Source: Kordiimonas pumila (GTDB taxonomy: Bacteria > Pseudomonadota > Alphaproteobacteria > Sphingomonadales > Kordiimonadaceae). From it: 64,000 nucleotides of DNA. Position 1 is the first letter of the stretch. Each line of letters begins with the position of its first letter. The position numbers were made by a program, and so were the translations under genes. The notes under the pieces are model-generated. The model saw only the letters and a list, made by a program, of their open reading frames with translations. It did not search any database and was not told the origin of the DNA. The DNA is taken from positions 62,001 through 126,000 of the forward strand of contig NZ_CP061205.1 in NCBI RefSeq assembly GCF_015240255.1, given 5' to 3'. Below, one piece after another: positions 1 through 8,450 of this stretch.

Positions 1-211
1 GATATCCAAGCCTTATATTTTCATGTGATAATGCCACTACGATCCGCTGTAAACTTTAACCACAGTCAGGGATCTGCGCAACAGCATCACGCTTGCACTC
101 TTCTGTGTAAAGAATTCCTGAAGACATATTTTAAAGCACCTTACTTCCCATTTTATAGTAAGCGAGGTGCTTTAAAAATATAGAGGCATCTCAATGCTCT
201 ATGCTCTGTTA
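1..211. other. Non-coding left edge of the window
   Basis: No supportable gene is visible in the first 211 bases. The only clear element is the hairpin at 129-177, which is listed separately. The stretch could be the decayed end of a gene lying outside the window. Confidence 0.5.
129..177 (-). terminator. Hairpin terminator downstream of the serine hydrolase
   Basis: The arm TTTTAAAGCACCT (129-141) pairs perfectly with AGGTGCTTTAAAA (165-177), with a further short TACT/AGTA pairing inside. The A/T ends of the stem supply a U-run in either direction. It lies 35 bp past the stop of the minus-strand gene ending at 212. Confidence 0.7.
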
Positions 212-2173
212 TTAGTACTCAAGCGTAAAGCTTACAAACCCACCAAGACTGGCGACCCAGAGAATACCGATCATGGCTAGTGCATAGAATATGCTGACAA
301 GCTTACCCGCCCAGTAACGATCAGACTTAAGAGCAAGCAGAGCATTGTAAGTAGCAATACAAGAACCTAAGATTGGAATGATCGCGCTAACCTGTAACAG
401 TCTGAGATAACCATCAAATTCAGGAGTATAGATGTCTAGTTGAGTTGCCAATAGGGGCTTTACAGCCAGATACCACCCAAAAAGATATATAAGATTGACT
501 ATCATGAAACCGAGGGTCAGCCTGTGCGTTAGTAAAGGCTTTCCCGCTAGTGATAAGAGTTGATTGTATATTCTTCTCAGCCACCACCCAACTGGCCATG
601 CGATGAGCGCGAGAAGCATGATTGCGATAGACCCTAAGAAGATGACGTTATTGAGTGTGGAATTGTATATCAACGGCACTTCTTGCAGCACTGACGTGGG
701 GTTTTTCATGTCTGATAGCGTTTTGACGCCATCAACAACAGACACGAAAAAGGCATCATCACCGTTTATCTCCTGCCACAAATTAGGGGCGGTCTTTGCA
801 TATTTCTTATATGGTTGAGATGAAAAATGTACCGTTCCATCATCATTGGCAATGAGTGTTGTTTGATCTAAGATATAGAGAATATGTAAAAAAGCTGTCT
901 GAATGCGACGAGAACTGCGATATTTGCCAGCCAAGGCTTTCGCATCTGATAGTGCAGACGCAATTGATACCTGCTTCTTCGGCTCGCTTGTATCAGGAAA
1001 ATACCTATCCATAAAATCTTTGAATATTCTCTCCCGTATACCATTGAATGCATCTTGCTTCCCTCGGCTGTTGAAGCTTACAAAAAGGCCAACATTCTCT
1101 TCTGGCACAAGCTTCATCTCAGTATGAAACAGGATGGTATCACCGCCATGCCCAATCACACGCCGTCCATTTTCTTCATATGTCAAAAAGCCATGCGCTA
1201 TAGATGGAAAACCGGGCTGGTGTGGCGCCGTATTTGAATACATCGTCTCAGCTGTTGATGACTCTAGGATTTGTTTACCTTCAAACTGCCCTTTCTGCAG
1301 GTGCGCTATCATAAAGTTAGCCATATCCTCAGCTGTAGAGCTTAAGCTACCTGCCGGGGATGGTATCAATAGTTCGAAAGGCCAGGGAGATTGGGTGGAA
1401 TCTATATATCCTTTCGCGGCCCTTCCCTTATATTTTTGTGGTAAAGGCTGTCTAAAGGTTGAACTGTTCATCGCTAACGGCTCAAGAATGTGACGGTCAA
1501 TGTAATCATCAAAGTGCTCTCCAGACAGGCGCTGCACAATATATCCAGCAAGGGCGGTGCCATAGTTTGAGTAAGAAGGCACTTTTCCAACTGGGTATAT
1601 CCTTGGTCTGATATGTGCCTTCAGGAACTGTTCGTTTGAGATAAATTTTTTGGGGTCTGATAACAGAACTTCTTTTAGTCCTTCTTCAAAGCCACCTCTA
1701 TGGTTCATCAAGCTTTTCATCGTGATGGGCCCACCTGCTGCATCAGGGATTTTAAAGTCCAGATATGAATTTATGTCTTCATTCAAGTCCAACTTGCCCT
1801 GTTCAACCAATTGCATAACAGCGGTCCAAGTGAACAACTTGGATGTTGACCCTACGCGCATTAATGTTCGGCGTGGGTCCATCGGTGTTTTGGCTTCGAT
1901 ATCGGCATATCCATAGCCGTCAGTCATTACGATACGGCCATTCTGAACGATGCTGACCACAGCACCCGCAATATCTCCCTGCTTGAGGGCAGCAGACATA
2001 TAACCATCCACCCAGTCTTTAAGGTCAGTTGCCTCTAGGACCTCATGTAAAGTTTCCCCGGTGCCTTGATGCATATCTTTTGTATGTGCATCTGTCACCT
2101 CGACTGTGTTGTTTTGAGCCAATACGGGGACACCAAGAACTAGAAATATTCCGATAGCTAAAGCTCTCAGCAT
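212..2173 (-). CDS. Exported serine hydrolase, beta-lactamase/PBP4* family, with C-terminal membrane helices
   Basis: A 653-residue class C beta-lactamase-fold hydrolase (Pfam beta-lactamase family), acting outside the inner membrane on a peptide, ester or amide. The catalytic SxxK motif appears as STSK in a VGSTSK context, the second motif as YSN (PSYSNYG) and the third as HGGD. A signal peptide (MLRALAIGIFLVLGV..) is followed by the hydrolase domain (about residues 60-420), a linker domain, and three or four hydrophobic segments in the last 150 residues that would anchor it. The start at 2173 was chosen over an in-frame one at 2338 because it has a signal peptide and an AGGGAGAG ribosome site; the longer start would also overlap the permease gene. 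It is the last gene behind the ABC export operon but is separated from it by a hairpin terminator, so it may be only partly co-transcribed. Substrate unknown. Confidence 0.85.
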   Translation of the reverse strand: MLRALAIGIFLVLGVPVLAQNNTVEVTDAHTKDMHQGTGETLHEVLEATDLKDWVDGYMSAALKQGDIAGAVVSIVQNGRIVMTDGYGYADIEAKTPMDPRRTLMRVGSTSKLFTWTAVMQLVEQGKLDLNEDINSYLDFKIPDAAGGPITMKSLMNHRGGFEEGLKEVLLSDPKKFISNEQFLKAHIRPRIYPVGKVPSYSNYGTALAGYIVQRLSGEHFDDYIDRHILEPLAMNSSTFRQPLPQKYKGRAAKGYIDSTQSPWPFELLIPSPAGSLSSTAEDMANFMIAHLQKGQFEGKQILESSTAETMYSNTAPHQPGFPSIAHGFLTYEENGRRVIGHGGDTILFHTEMKLVPEENVGLFVSFNSRGKQDAFNGIRERIFKDFMDRYFPDTSEPKKQVSIASALSDAKALAGKYRSSRRIQTAFLHILYILDQTTLIANDDGTVHFSSQPYKKYAKTAPNLWQEINGDDAFFVSVVDGVKTLSDMKNPTSVLQEVPLIYNSTLNNVIFLGSIAIMLLALIAWPVGWWLRRIYNQLLSLAGKPLLTHRLTLGFMIVNLIYLFGWYLAVKPLLATQLDIYTPEFDGYLRLLQVSAIIPILGSCIATYNALLALKSDRYWAGKLVSIFYALAMIGILWVASLGGFVSFTLEY

Positions 2174-2214
2174 TTTATTCACAGAACTCTCCCTGCTTTC
2201 ATAACTTTTAAAAC

Positions 2215-2248
2215 GTAAAAAGAGAGAGGGGGGGGAGGCCCCCCTCTC
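2215..2248 (-). terminator. G/C-run hairpin terminator between permease and serine hydrolase
   Basis: GAGAGGGGGG (2224-2233) pairs with CCCCCCTCTC (2239-2248). On the minus strand the stem is followed by TCTTTTTAC, a typical U-tail. It begins 13 bp after the permease stop and ends about 40 bp before the hydrolase start. Confidence 0.75.
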
Positions 2249-2261
2249 AAGTACCACAGTG

Positions 2262-4754
2262 CTATTCATGCCGAAGTGCTTTGATTGGGTTGGTACGGGC
2301 AACTTTGACGGCATGCGCACTGACGGTAAGCCATGCAATCACCAGAGATATTAAACCTGCTCCCACACAAAATGGGATCAACAGCAAACTATCAATTCTA
2401 TATGGGAAATTTTCGAGCCAACGCAGCATTGCCCACGAAACCAAAGGCCATGCTATAAGGTTTGCTATGACAACAGGTTTAGAAAATTGCACAACTAACA
2501 AGTGTACGATATCCAACACGCCTGCACCTAATACCTTACGGATGCCGATTTCCTTGGTCCGCCGCTCTGCAGTGAAAGCCGCCAAACCGTACAACCCAAG
2601 GCAGGCGACAATCACTGTTATAAGAGAAAAGACCGCAAGCATGATTGATATATCCCGCTCTGCCTTAAATTCAGCTGCGATAGAGTCATCCACAAATTCA
2701 TACTGGAATGGTACAGAGTTCGTGAAAGTCTTCCAGACCCGCTCAAGGCTTGATGCTATTGCCTGAGGTTTGCCATCATATTTAACCGCGAGAACATGGT
2801 ATCGTTCTGGCGCTAACAAATATACCTCAGCTCTGATCGGCTTCTTTGGAGACTGGAAGTATATATCTGGCGTAACACCTATAATTTCCATTTTTCCAAA
2901 CACCAGTCCGGCTTCGTTCATGCCGATAGGCGCTATTAAATATTTGCCGATAGCATTCTGAGCCGTTGCAAGACCTAACTTTTTTACACTTTCATAATTT
3001 ATGACAACCGCACCAACCGCACCTTCCACCTCTATGGGCGGGACACCGTCCGTTGAGAACTGGCGGCTATAAAACCGCCCTGCGGCAAGGGGGATTTTGT
3101 AAGTATCTAGAAAATCATAGTCGACCGACTGGGTGCTGATTAGGGCAGTCTGACTGGCATTAGCCCCCTCAAGTTGATACGAATTTAGCCGCTCGTGGAT
3201 ATCAATTGGGCTATAATCTGTATAGCTCGCATCTTTCACATATGGGAGTGATAAGATTGTATCCTTTAGGGCTTTCTGCCTACTAGCAAGCGCGTCATTG
3301 CCTATATTGTTCAGGACGATGATATTATCTTTACTATAACCTGGATCACGGTTTGTAGCATACCATGTTTGCCCATACACCACCGCTGTCGCGACTATAA
3401 GCGCTATAGAAATAGTAAATTGCAATATCACCAGAGCGTTACGAAGAGACATGGAGTCCCCAGCTTCTGAAGATTTGTTTGCCCTTAACACTCGTGCAGG
3501 TAAAAAACCAGATATGACAAACGCCGGGTAAATACCCGCGATAAAACCAGTAAGGATTACCAACCCCAACAGGCCCAGTATGGTATACCCATCTCCGTAA
3601 GAGAATATAAGGTTCATATTCTGGAAGCTATTGAACGCAGGCAGGGCAAGCTCAACAAAGATAAGCCCAAACAACAAGCCGATAGTTGCTAAAATAAGGG
3701 TCTCGCCTATGAACTGAATTATGAGCTGTTTTCGATTAGCCCCTAATACTTTCCTAAGCGCTACCTCACGTGCCCTTTGGGTTGATTTAGCTGTGACAAG
3801 ATTCACAAAATTTATACAAGCTATTAACAACACAAGCCCGGCTATTATGACCAATATGCGTACAGTTTTAATATCACCAGAGGGTTTCATTTCCCCCATG
3901 CCTGTCGGATGCAAGTGAATATCAACAAGACGCTGCAAGCTTTGTAGGTAAAAATCTGAAACCTTACTATTTGGGCCAGACTTAAGAGAGTCTAGCCCTG
4001 TTACATGCGTGTTTATCAGATCAGGAAGTTGCTGATTAACTGTGTTTATTGAAGCCGGGCTTTTCAACTGAACATATACAAGATGCTCGCCCACATTCCC
4101 CCATGTATCATAGAGAGCCCCCGTTTGTGGAAAGTCCGTTAAGTCAAACCTTGCCAAAGCTCTAAACGATAAAGATGTTGTATCCGGCAAGTCTTTAAAG
4201 ACAGCTCCGATACGATAATCCCGATCAATTTCGAACAGCTTAATATGCAAAACCTTGCCAACAGGATTGCTCGCGCCAAAATATTTCTCGGCAAATGTCT
4301 CACTGACAGCCAAGCTGGCCTTATCTTGAAGGGCTGCCTCAAGGTCGCCATACAACACAGTCAAATCAAACATTTTAGCTGCTTCAGGGTCTGTCCAATG
4401 CATATCTTCCGCATAGGCCTCGCCATTATGCGTAACAACAGGATGCATGGGTATAAATCGTGTCGCGCGCACAACTTCATTAGGGAAGTATGTTTCGATT
4501 GCATCTTTCATAGGCACGGATGCAGAAACAGAAATATACGGTGAGCGCCCAGGCAACAGAATAGTCGTGTTAACACGCGCTATCGTATCTGCATTCGCCC
4601 AATTTTTATCATAGGATAATTCGTGACGCACATAGAGCATGACCAAGATGCAAACAGCAAACCCTGTTGCCAACCCAATAGTATTGATGGCGCTGTAGAG
4701 TTTGTTACGAAACAAGTTCCTTAATGCTACTTTTATGTAATTTTGAAACATCAT
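2262..4754 (-). CDS. ABC transporter permease, MacB/FtsX type, double-core
   Basis: An 830-residue FtsX/MacB-family permease. It opens with a first transmembrane helix (residues about 20-42) after the family-typical ALRNLFRNKLYSAINT stretch, followed by a large periplasmic MacB-PCD domain. A first FtsX core of three helices (about 285-430) contains ALRKVLGA. A second MacB-PCD unit follows, then a second FtsX core (about 700-830) with KEIGIRKVLGAG, giving about eight helices in total. Such proteins do not move substrate through a classical channel but couple ATP hydrolysis to periplasmic work (mechanotransmission), as in MacB. It follows the ATPase gene by 26 bp and the adaptor gene lies upstream, so the three form a tripartite-type exporter. 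No outer-membrane TolC-like gene is in the window. The start is an ATG-ATG pair. Confidence 0.9.
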   Translation of the reverse strand: MMFQNYIKVALRNLFRNKLYSAINTIGLATGFAVCILVMLYVRHELSYDKNWANADTIARVNTTILLPGRSPYISVSASVPMKDAIETYFPNEVVRATRFIPMHPVVTHNGEAYAEDMHWTDPEAAKMFDLTVLYGDLEAALQDKASLAVSETFAEKYFGASNPVGKVLHIKLFEIDRDYRIGAVFKDLPDTTSLSFRALARFDLTDFPQTGALYDTWGNVGEHLVYVQLKSPASINTVNQQLPDLINTHVTGLDSLKSGPNSKVSDFYLQSLQRLVDIHLHPTGMGEMKPSGDIKTVRILVIIAGLVLLIACINFVNLVTAKSTQRAREVALRKVLGANRKQLIIQFIGETLILATIGLLFGLIFVELALPAFNSFQNMNLIFSYGDGYTILGLLGLVILTGFIAGIYPAFVISGFLPARVLRANKSSEAGDSMSLRNALVILQFTISIALIVATAVVYGQTWYATNRDPGYSKDNIIVLNNIGNDALASRQKALKDTILSLPYVKDASYTDYSPIDIHERLNSYQLEGANASQTALISTQSVDYDFLDTYKIPLAAGRFYSRQFSTDGVPPIEVEGAVGAVVINYESVKKLGLATAQNAIGKYLIAPIGMNEAGLVFGKMEIIGVTPDIYFQSPKKPIRAEVYLLAPERYHVLAVKYDGKPQAIASSLERVWKTFTNSVPFQYEFVDDSIAAEFKAERDISIMLAVFSLITVIVACLGLYGLAAFTAERRTKEIGIRKVLGAGVLDIVHLLVVQFSKPVVIANLIAWPLVSWAMLRWLENFPYRIDSLLLIPFCVGAGLISLVIAWLTVSAHAVKVARTNPIKALRHE

Positions 4755-4780
4755 CTATTCTCGCTGATTACTATATAGCG

Positions 4781-5464
4781 TTAAACGGCAGCACGGATAT
4801 TTTGAGTAACCACATGGCCATCAAAGAGGTTTATGGTTCTGCGCGCATAATCAGCGTGAGCAGGACTGTGGGTCACCATAACAATTGTAGTACCCTCTTC
4901 ATTCAGCCCCTGCAGCATCTCCATTACTTCCTGGCCGTGGGCGCTGTCGAGGTTACCTGTTGGCTCGTCCGCTAAAATCATAGCTTGATTACCCACAACG
5001 GCGCGCGCCACTGCCACTCGCTGCTGCTGACCGCCAGAGAGTTGGCCTGGCATGTGTTTAGCACGGTGGGCAATACCCACTTTATCCATGACACTACTCA
5101 CGCGGTCATGCCGTTCACTTGCAGGAATGCCGTGATACAACAAGGCCAGCTCGATATTTTCCTCGACGCTTAACTCATCAATCAGGTTAAAGGATTGAAA
5201 GATAAACCCAATATTATGCTTGCGAATGCTGGCGAGTTTTGCCTCGGGGTAGGCAGCTACATTCTCATCCATAAAAAAATATTCGCCGTCTGTAGGTGTG
5301 TCTAGCATACCAATAATATTCAGAAGGGTCGACTTACCACAGCCAGAAGGCCCCATAATAGCAACAAACTCACCCCGACCAATTTCAATATCGATACCAT
5401 CAAGAGCCGCCGTTTCAACTGTGGAGGTCTTATAAACCTTAGATAAATTCTTCAATTTTAGCAT
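4781..5464 (-). CDS. ABC transporter ATPase, MacB/LolD type
   Basis: A 227-residue nucleotide-binding subunit of normal family length. Walker A is GPSGCGKST, the signature is LSGGQQQR, Walker B is MILADEPTG, and the switch histidine is in VTHSP. It would energise the FtsX-type permease encoded immediately downstream, with the membrane-fusion adaptor encoded upstream. The family exports macrolides, peptides or lipoproteins; which one applies here cannot be read from the sequence. Confidence 0.95.
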   Translation of the reverse strand: MLKLKNLSKVYKTSTVETAALDGIDIEIGRGEFVAIMGPSGCGKSTLLNIIGMLDTPTDGEYFFMDENVAAYPEAKLASIRKHNIGFIFQSFNLIDELSVEENIELALLYHGIPASERHDRVSSVMDKVGIAHRAKHMPGQLSGGQQQRVAVARAVVGNQAMILADEPTGNLDSAHGQEVMEMLQGLNEEGTTIVMVTHSPAHADYARRTINLFDGHVVTQNIRAAV

Positions 5465-5514
5465 AGTGGATCCTTTCCTCTCATGTCGTTATTCTGTTTT
5501 CTGTTGTGAGCCTG

Positions 5515-6852
5515 TTACTCTACTCCACCCAATTTTAAGTGCGTCATCTCCACAAAACCCGTATAGGGCGATGTTACAACATGTTCTCCAACTTCAAGTC
5601 CCTCGAGCACTTCAATATGTTGAGCATTTCGTCTACCAAGGCGCACTGGTCTTTTGACAGCTTTTTGCTTGTCGGGGGTTACAACAAAAATCCACTTCCC
5701 ACCTGTATCTTGGTAAAAAGCACCATTTGGAATGAGTATCGCGGTTTCAGGATCACCAAGTACCAGATTTGCCTGCAATGTTTGGCCGCGCCTAATGGCA
5801 TGTGGTTGCTCGCCATTGAAAACAAAGTCCGCTTCGAATTGACCGTTTTTTACTTGCGGATAGACCTTCACTATCCTGATTTCGTACTCGTTGCCGTCTC
5901 GGCTAAACTGAGCGGTTTGGCCAAGGTCCACCCGGTTTAAGTAAAATTCGTCAATATTCGCCGTTAACTTATAGGCATTCGGGCTATCAACCTGCCCCAA
6001 ACGCCCACCGTGGCTAATGCTTTGACCAACTTCAGCATTGAACCCAGAAAGCTTACCATCAACTGGTGCACGTACCTGTAAGGCCTCAAGGTTTTTCTTA
6101 GAAAATTCTAGGTTTTGCTCTAGGCGTTCACTCGATTTTTGCAAAAATACCAGTTGTGCATCTTGCATACGGGCATCTGTAGCCTGACTTTCCAAAGTAA
6201 CATTTCTACGATTAATATAGTAGGCTAGTTCGTCTTCTGTCTGGTCCAATTGCGCTTGAGATATATTGTTCGTTTTTATGAGTTCTCGCTCTCGGTCTAC
6301 TCGGCGCGTTAGGCGTTTTATCTGATAATCAATTTCGACCAAATTTCGTTTATGTGACAATCTGTTTTGCTCAAGCTGCAATTCAATTGTGCGCATATTA
6401 TTAAGCTGCTCAATGACAGCAGCTTCATTACGAGTCACTTCTAGCTGTAATGTGGTATTGGATAACTCAACTATGAGATCTCCTTTTTTCAGAAGCGTGC
6501 CATCTTCCACTAAAATTCGCTCTACTCGCCCCCCTTCAATTGCATCAAGAAAGACAGTTTTTAGAGGCGTAACCCTGCTACGAATAGGAATGAAGTCTTC
6601 AAACTTACCTTTGAACACCTCTGAAACAGTAACCCGGCTCTCTTGAATCCTTAAACTTTTTCCTTCCTGACTATCCAGTAAGAAGAAAGCTACCAATATC
6701 ACCGCTAAGGCCGCAAGTGAGCCTATAAGGATTTTACGCCAGTGCCCCTGTTTATTCTCAACCTTCCTATCCATTCCCGTTCCAGAAATTAGGGTCGAAG
6801 ATGATTTAATATCTGAGATTGGAGCTCTGCCCCTTGTTTGCTTTTGATCCAT
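5515..6852 (-). CDS. Membrane-fusion/efflux adaptor subunit (HlyD/RND-adaptor family)
   Basis: A 445-residue periplasmic adaptor. One N-terminal transmembrane helix (about residues 45-65) is followed by a split biotinyl-lipoyl domain (VERILVEDGTLLKKGDLI and VRAPVDGKLSGFNAEVGQSI), a long coiled coil between its halves (about 135-250), and beta-barrel and membrane-proximal domains. It would bridge the MacB-like permease to an outer-membrane duct. The start at 6852 has AGGACA seven bases upstream and is favoured because a sigma-54 promoter at 6918-6932 falls inside the longer open frame that begins at 6933; a start at 6774 is a weaker alternative. First gene of the exporter operon, probably activated by the divergent NtrC-type regulator. 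Confidence 0.88.
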   Translation of the reverse strand: MDQKQTRGRAPISDIKSSSTLISGTGMDRKVENKQGHWRKILIGSLAALAVILVAFFLLDSQEGKSLRIQESRVTVSEVFKGKFEDFIPIRSRVTPLKTVFLDAIEGGRVERILVEDGTLLKKGDLIVELSNTTLQLEVTRNEAAVIEQLNNMRTIELQLEQNRLSHKRNLVEIDYQIKRLTRRVDRERELIKTNNISQAQLDQTEDELAYYINRRNVTLESQATDARMQDAQLVFLQKSSERLEQNLEFSKKNLEALQVRAPVDGKLSGFNAEVGQSISHGGRLGQVDSPNAYKLTANIDEFYLNRVDLGQTAQFSRDGNEYEIRIVKVYPQVKNGQFEADFVFNGEQPHAIRRGQTLQANLVLGDPETAILIPNGAFYQDTGGKWIFVVTPDKQKAVKRPVRLGRRNAQHIEVLEGLEVGEHVVTSPYTGFVEMTHLKLGGVE

Positions 6853-6917
6853 TACTGTCCTAACACCGTCTCTAATGCATCCAGAGCACGATTTCATTAT
6901 TGTTTTGACCAATAACA

Positions 6918-6932
6918 GCAAGTGACATGCCA
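6918..6932 (-). promoter_or_regulatory. Predicted sigma-54 (-24/-12) promoter of the exporter operon
   Basis: Reading the minus strand gives TGGCATGTCACTTGC, which matches TGGCAC-N5-TTGC with correct GG/GC spacing and one mismatch. The predicted transcription start is near 6906, giving a leader of about 54 bases to the adaptor start at 6852. The adjacent regulator carries a sigma-54 activator domain, which supports the call. Confidence 0.8.
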
Positions 6933-6994
6933 AAATATAAAGTATTGTTTTTAAAATATTTTTTAAAATTTAAAGGCATTTCCTTAATTACCAG

Positions 6995-7031
6995 TGTTCA
7001 AAATTGAACATTAAGTGTACGATAATGAACA
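6995..7031. promoter_or_regulatory. Two tandem 16-bp palindromes: probable activator binding sites (UAS)
   Basis: Site 1 is TGTTCAAAATTGAACA (6995-7010), with perfect 7-bp arms. Site 2 is TGTACGATAATGAACA (7016-7031), with the same TGTnC-N6-GAACA form. Their starts are 21 bp apart, two helical turns, so they lie on the same DNA face. They sit 63-113 bp upstream of the sigma-54 promoter and 40 bp before the response-regulator start, where an enhancer that also gives autoregulation would be expected. Confidence 0.75.
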
Positions 7032-7070
7032 GTGATGGGATAAAGATGATTCAGGACACACCAATAAGCG

Positions 7071-8450
7071 ATGGTTGAAAACAGCACCGTATTGATAGCA
7101 GATGACGATGAGGACATTCTCGTCGCAGGCAAATTACTGTTAAAGCGGCACTTCAGTTCCGTTATAACAACGACCAACCCAGAGACTATTCCTGAGCTGA
7201 TGGCGCATCACTCCTTTGACGCAATTCTGTTGGATATGAATTTCAGTCCAGGAGAGTCATCTGGTAAGCAAGGCTTAACCTGGCTTGAGGCCATATTGGA
7301 AATAGACCCTAGCGCTGTTGTTGTTATGATAACGGCACATGGGACAATGGATCTGGCGATTGATGTCATCAAGAGAGGGGCAACTGACTTTATAGTAAAG
7401 CCTTGGCAAAATGCCAAAATGCTGGCTACAGTTTCAGCTGGTGTTGAGCTCTCACTGAGCCGCAAACAAACTCACACACTACAGCAAAAGAGCAAGGTCC
7501 TGTCTGCTGCCGCAACTGGCCCAAACCAGGCTCTGCTTGGCACAAGCGCACCAATCAAAAAGGTGCAATCCCTCATAGAACGCACAGCTCCAACAAGTGC
7601 GAATATTTTAATATTAGGCGAAAATGGTACCGGTAAAGAGTTAGCGGCACGCGCTGTGCATTACGCTTCTAAACGAGCAGATAAAATCTTCATGTCAGTG
7701 GATCTTGGCACCCTGACTGAGGCGCTGTTTGAAGCAGAACTTTTTGGCCATAAGAAGGGAGCCTTCACCAATGCCACAGAAGACAGAATGGGAAAGTTTC
7801 AAGCCGCCGAGGGAGGGTCGCTATTTCTCGATGAAATTGGCAACTTGCCACTCCACTTACAGGCAAAATTGCTAACCGCTCTTGAGCAAAGAGAAGTCAC
7901 TCCTGTTGGCTCGAACAAGCCAGTACCAATTGATGTCCGCATAATTGCGGCAACAAATATGTCTGCAGAAAAACTATATAATGAAGACTATTTCCGCCAA
8001 GATTTATTATTTCGGCTGAATACTGTGGAAATTACAATGCCTCCACTAAGGGATCACCCGGAGGATATTGCTGAAATAGCGTATCATTATGCCGAGTTTT
8101 ACTGCCGCAAATACAATATGCCCTCAAAGAGGCTTACGGCTGCCTGTTTAGATGTTCTGACGCAGCACGCATGGCCAGGAAATGTGCGAGCTTTACGACA
8201 TGCTATTGAACGCGCTGTAATCCTTTCCGGGAAAGATAGTGATAGCTTTGCACTATCAGACTTTCAAATTCAGTCAGTCCCTGCGGCACTTGAGCGCGAG
8301 AATGATACAGACCTGAACTTAAAGCGGCTGGAATGCCGTTCTATTGAAATAGCCCTTAAAAAACATGGCTACAATGTCAGTCACACAGCAAAAGAATTGG
8401 GGTTAACCCGCGCTGCTTTATATCGAAGGATGGAAAAGTATGGGCTTTGA
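7071..8450 (+). CDS. NtrC-family response regulator (sigma-54 activator)
   Basis: A 459-residue three-domain regulator. The receiver domain (1-125) has the acidic DDDED cluster and the phospho-acceptor Asp in ILLDMNF. The AAA+ sigma-54 activator domain (about 155-390) has Walker A GENGTGKE and Walker B SLFLDEIGN. A Fis-type helix-turn-helix closes the protein (NVSHTAKELGLTRAALYRR). The sigma-54-contacting loop reads GAFTNA rather than the canonical GAFTGA. The gene overlaps the downstream sensor kinase by 11 bases and diverges from the ABC exporter operon. It is the obvious candidate to activate that operon from the two palindromes at 6995-7031. Confidence 0.93.
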   Translation: MVENSTVLIADDDEDILVAGKLLLKRHFSSVITTTNPETIPELMAHHSFDAILLDMNFSPGESSGKQGLTWLEAILEIDPSAVVVMITAHGTMDLAIDVIKRGATDFIVKPWQNAKMLATVSAGVELSLSRKQTHTLQQKSKVLSAAATGPNQALLGTSAPIKKVQSLIERTAPTSANILILGENGTGKELAARAVHYASKRADKIFMSVDLGTLTEALFEAELFGHKKGAFTNATEDRMGKFQAAEGGSLFLDEIGNLPLHLQAKLLTALEQREVTPVGSNKPVPIDVRIIAATNMSAEKLYNEDYFRQDLLFRLNTVEITMPPLRDHPEDIAEIAYHYAEFYCRKYNMPSKRLTAACLDVLTQHAWPGNVRALRHAIERAVILSGKDSDSFALSDFQIQSVPAALERENDTDLNLKRLECRSIEIALKKHGYNVSHTAKELGLTRAALYRRMEKYGL

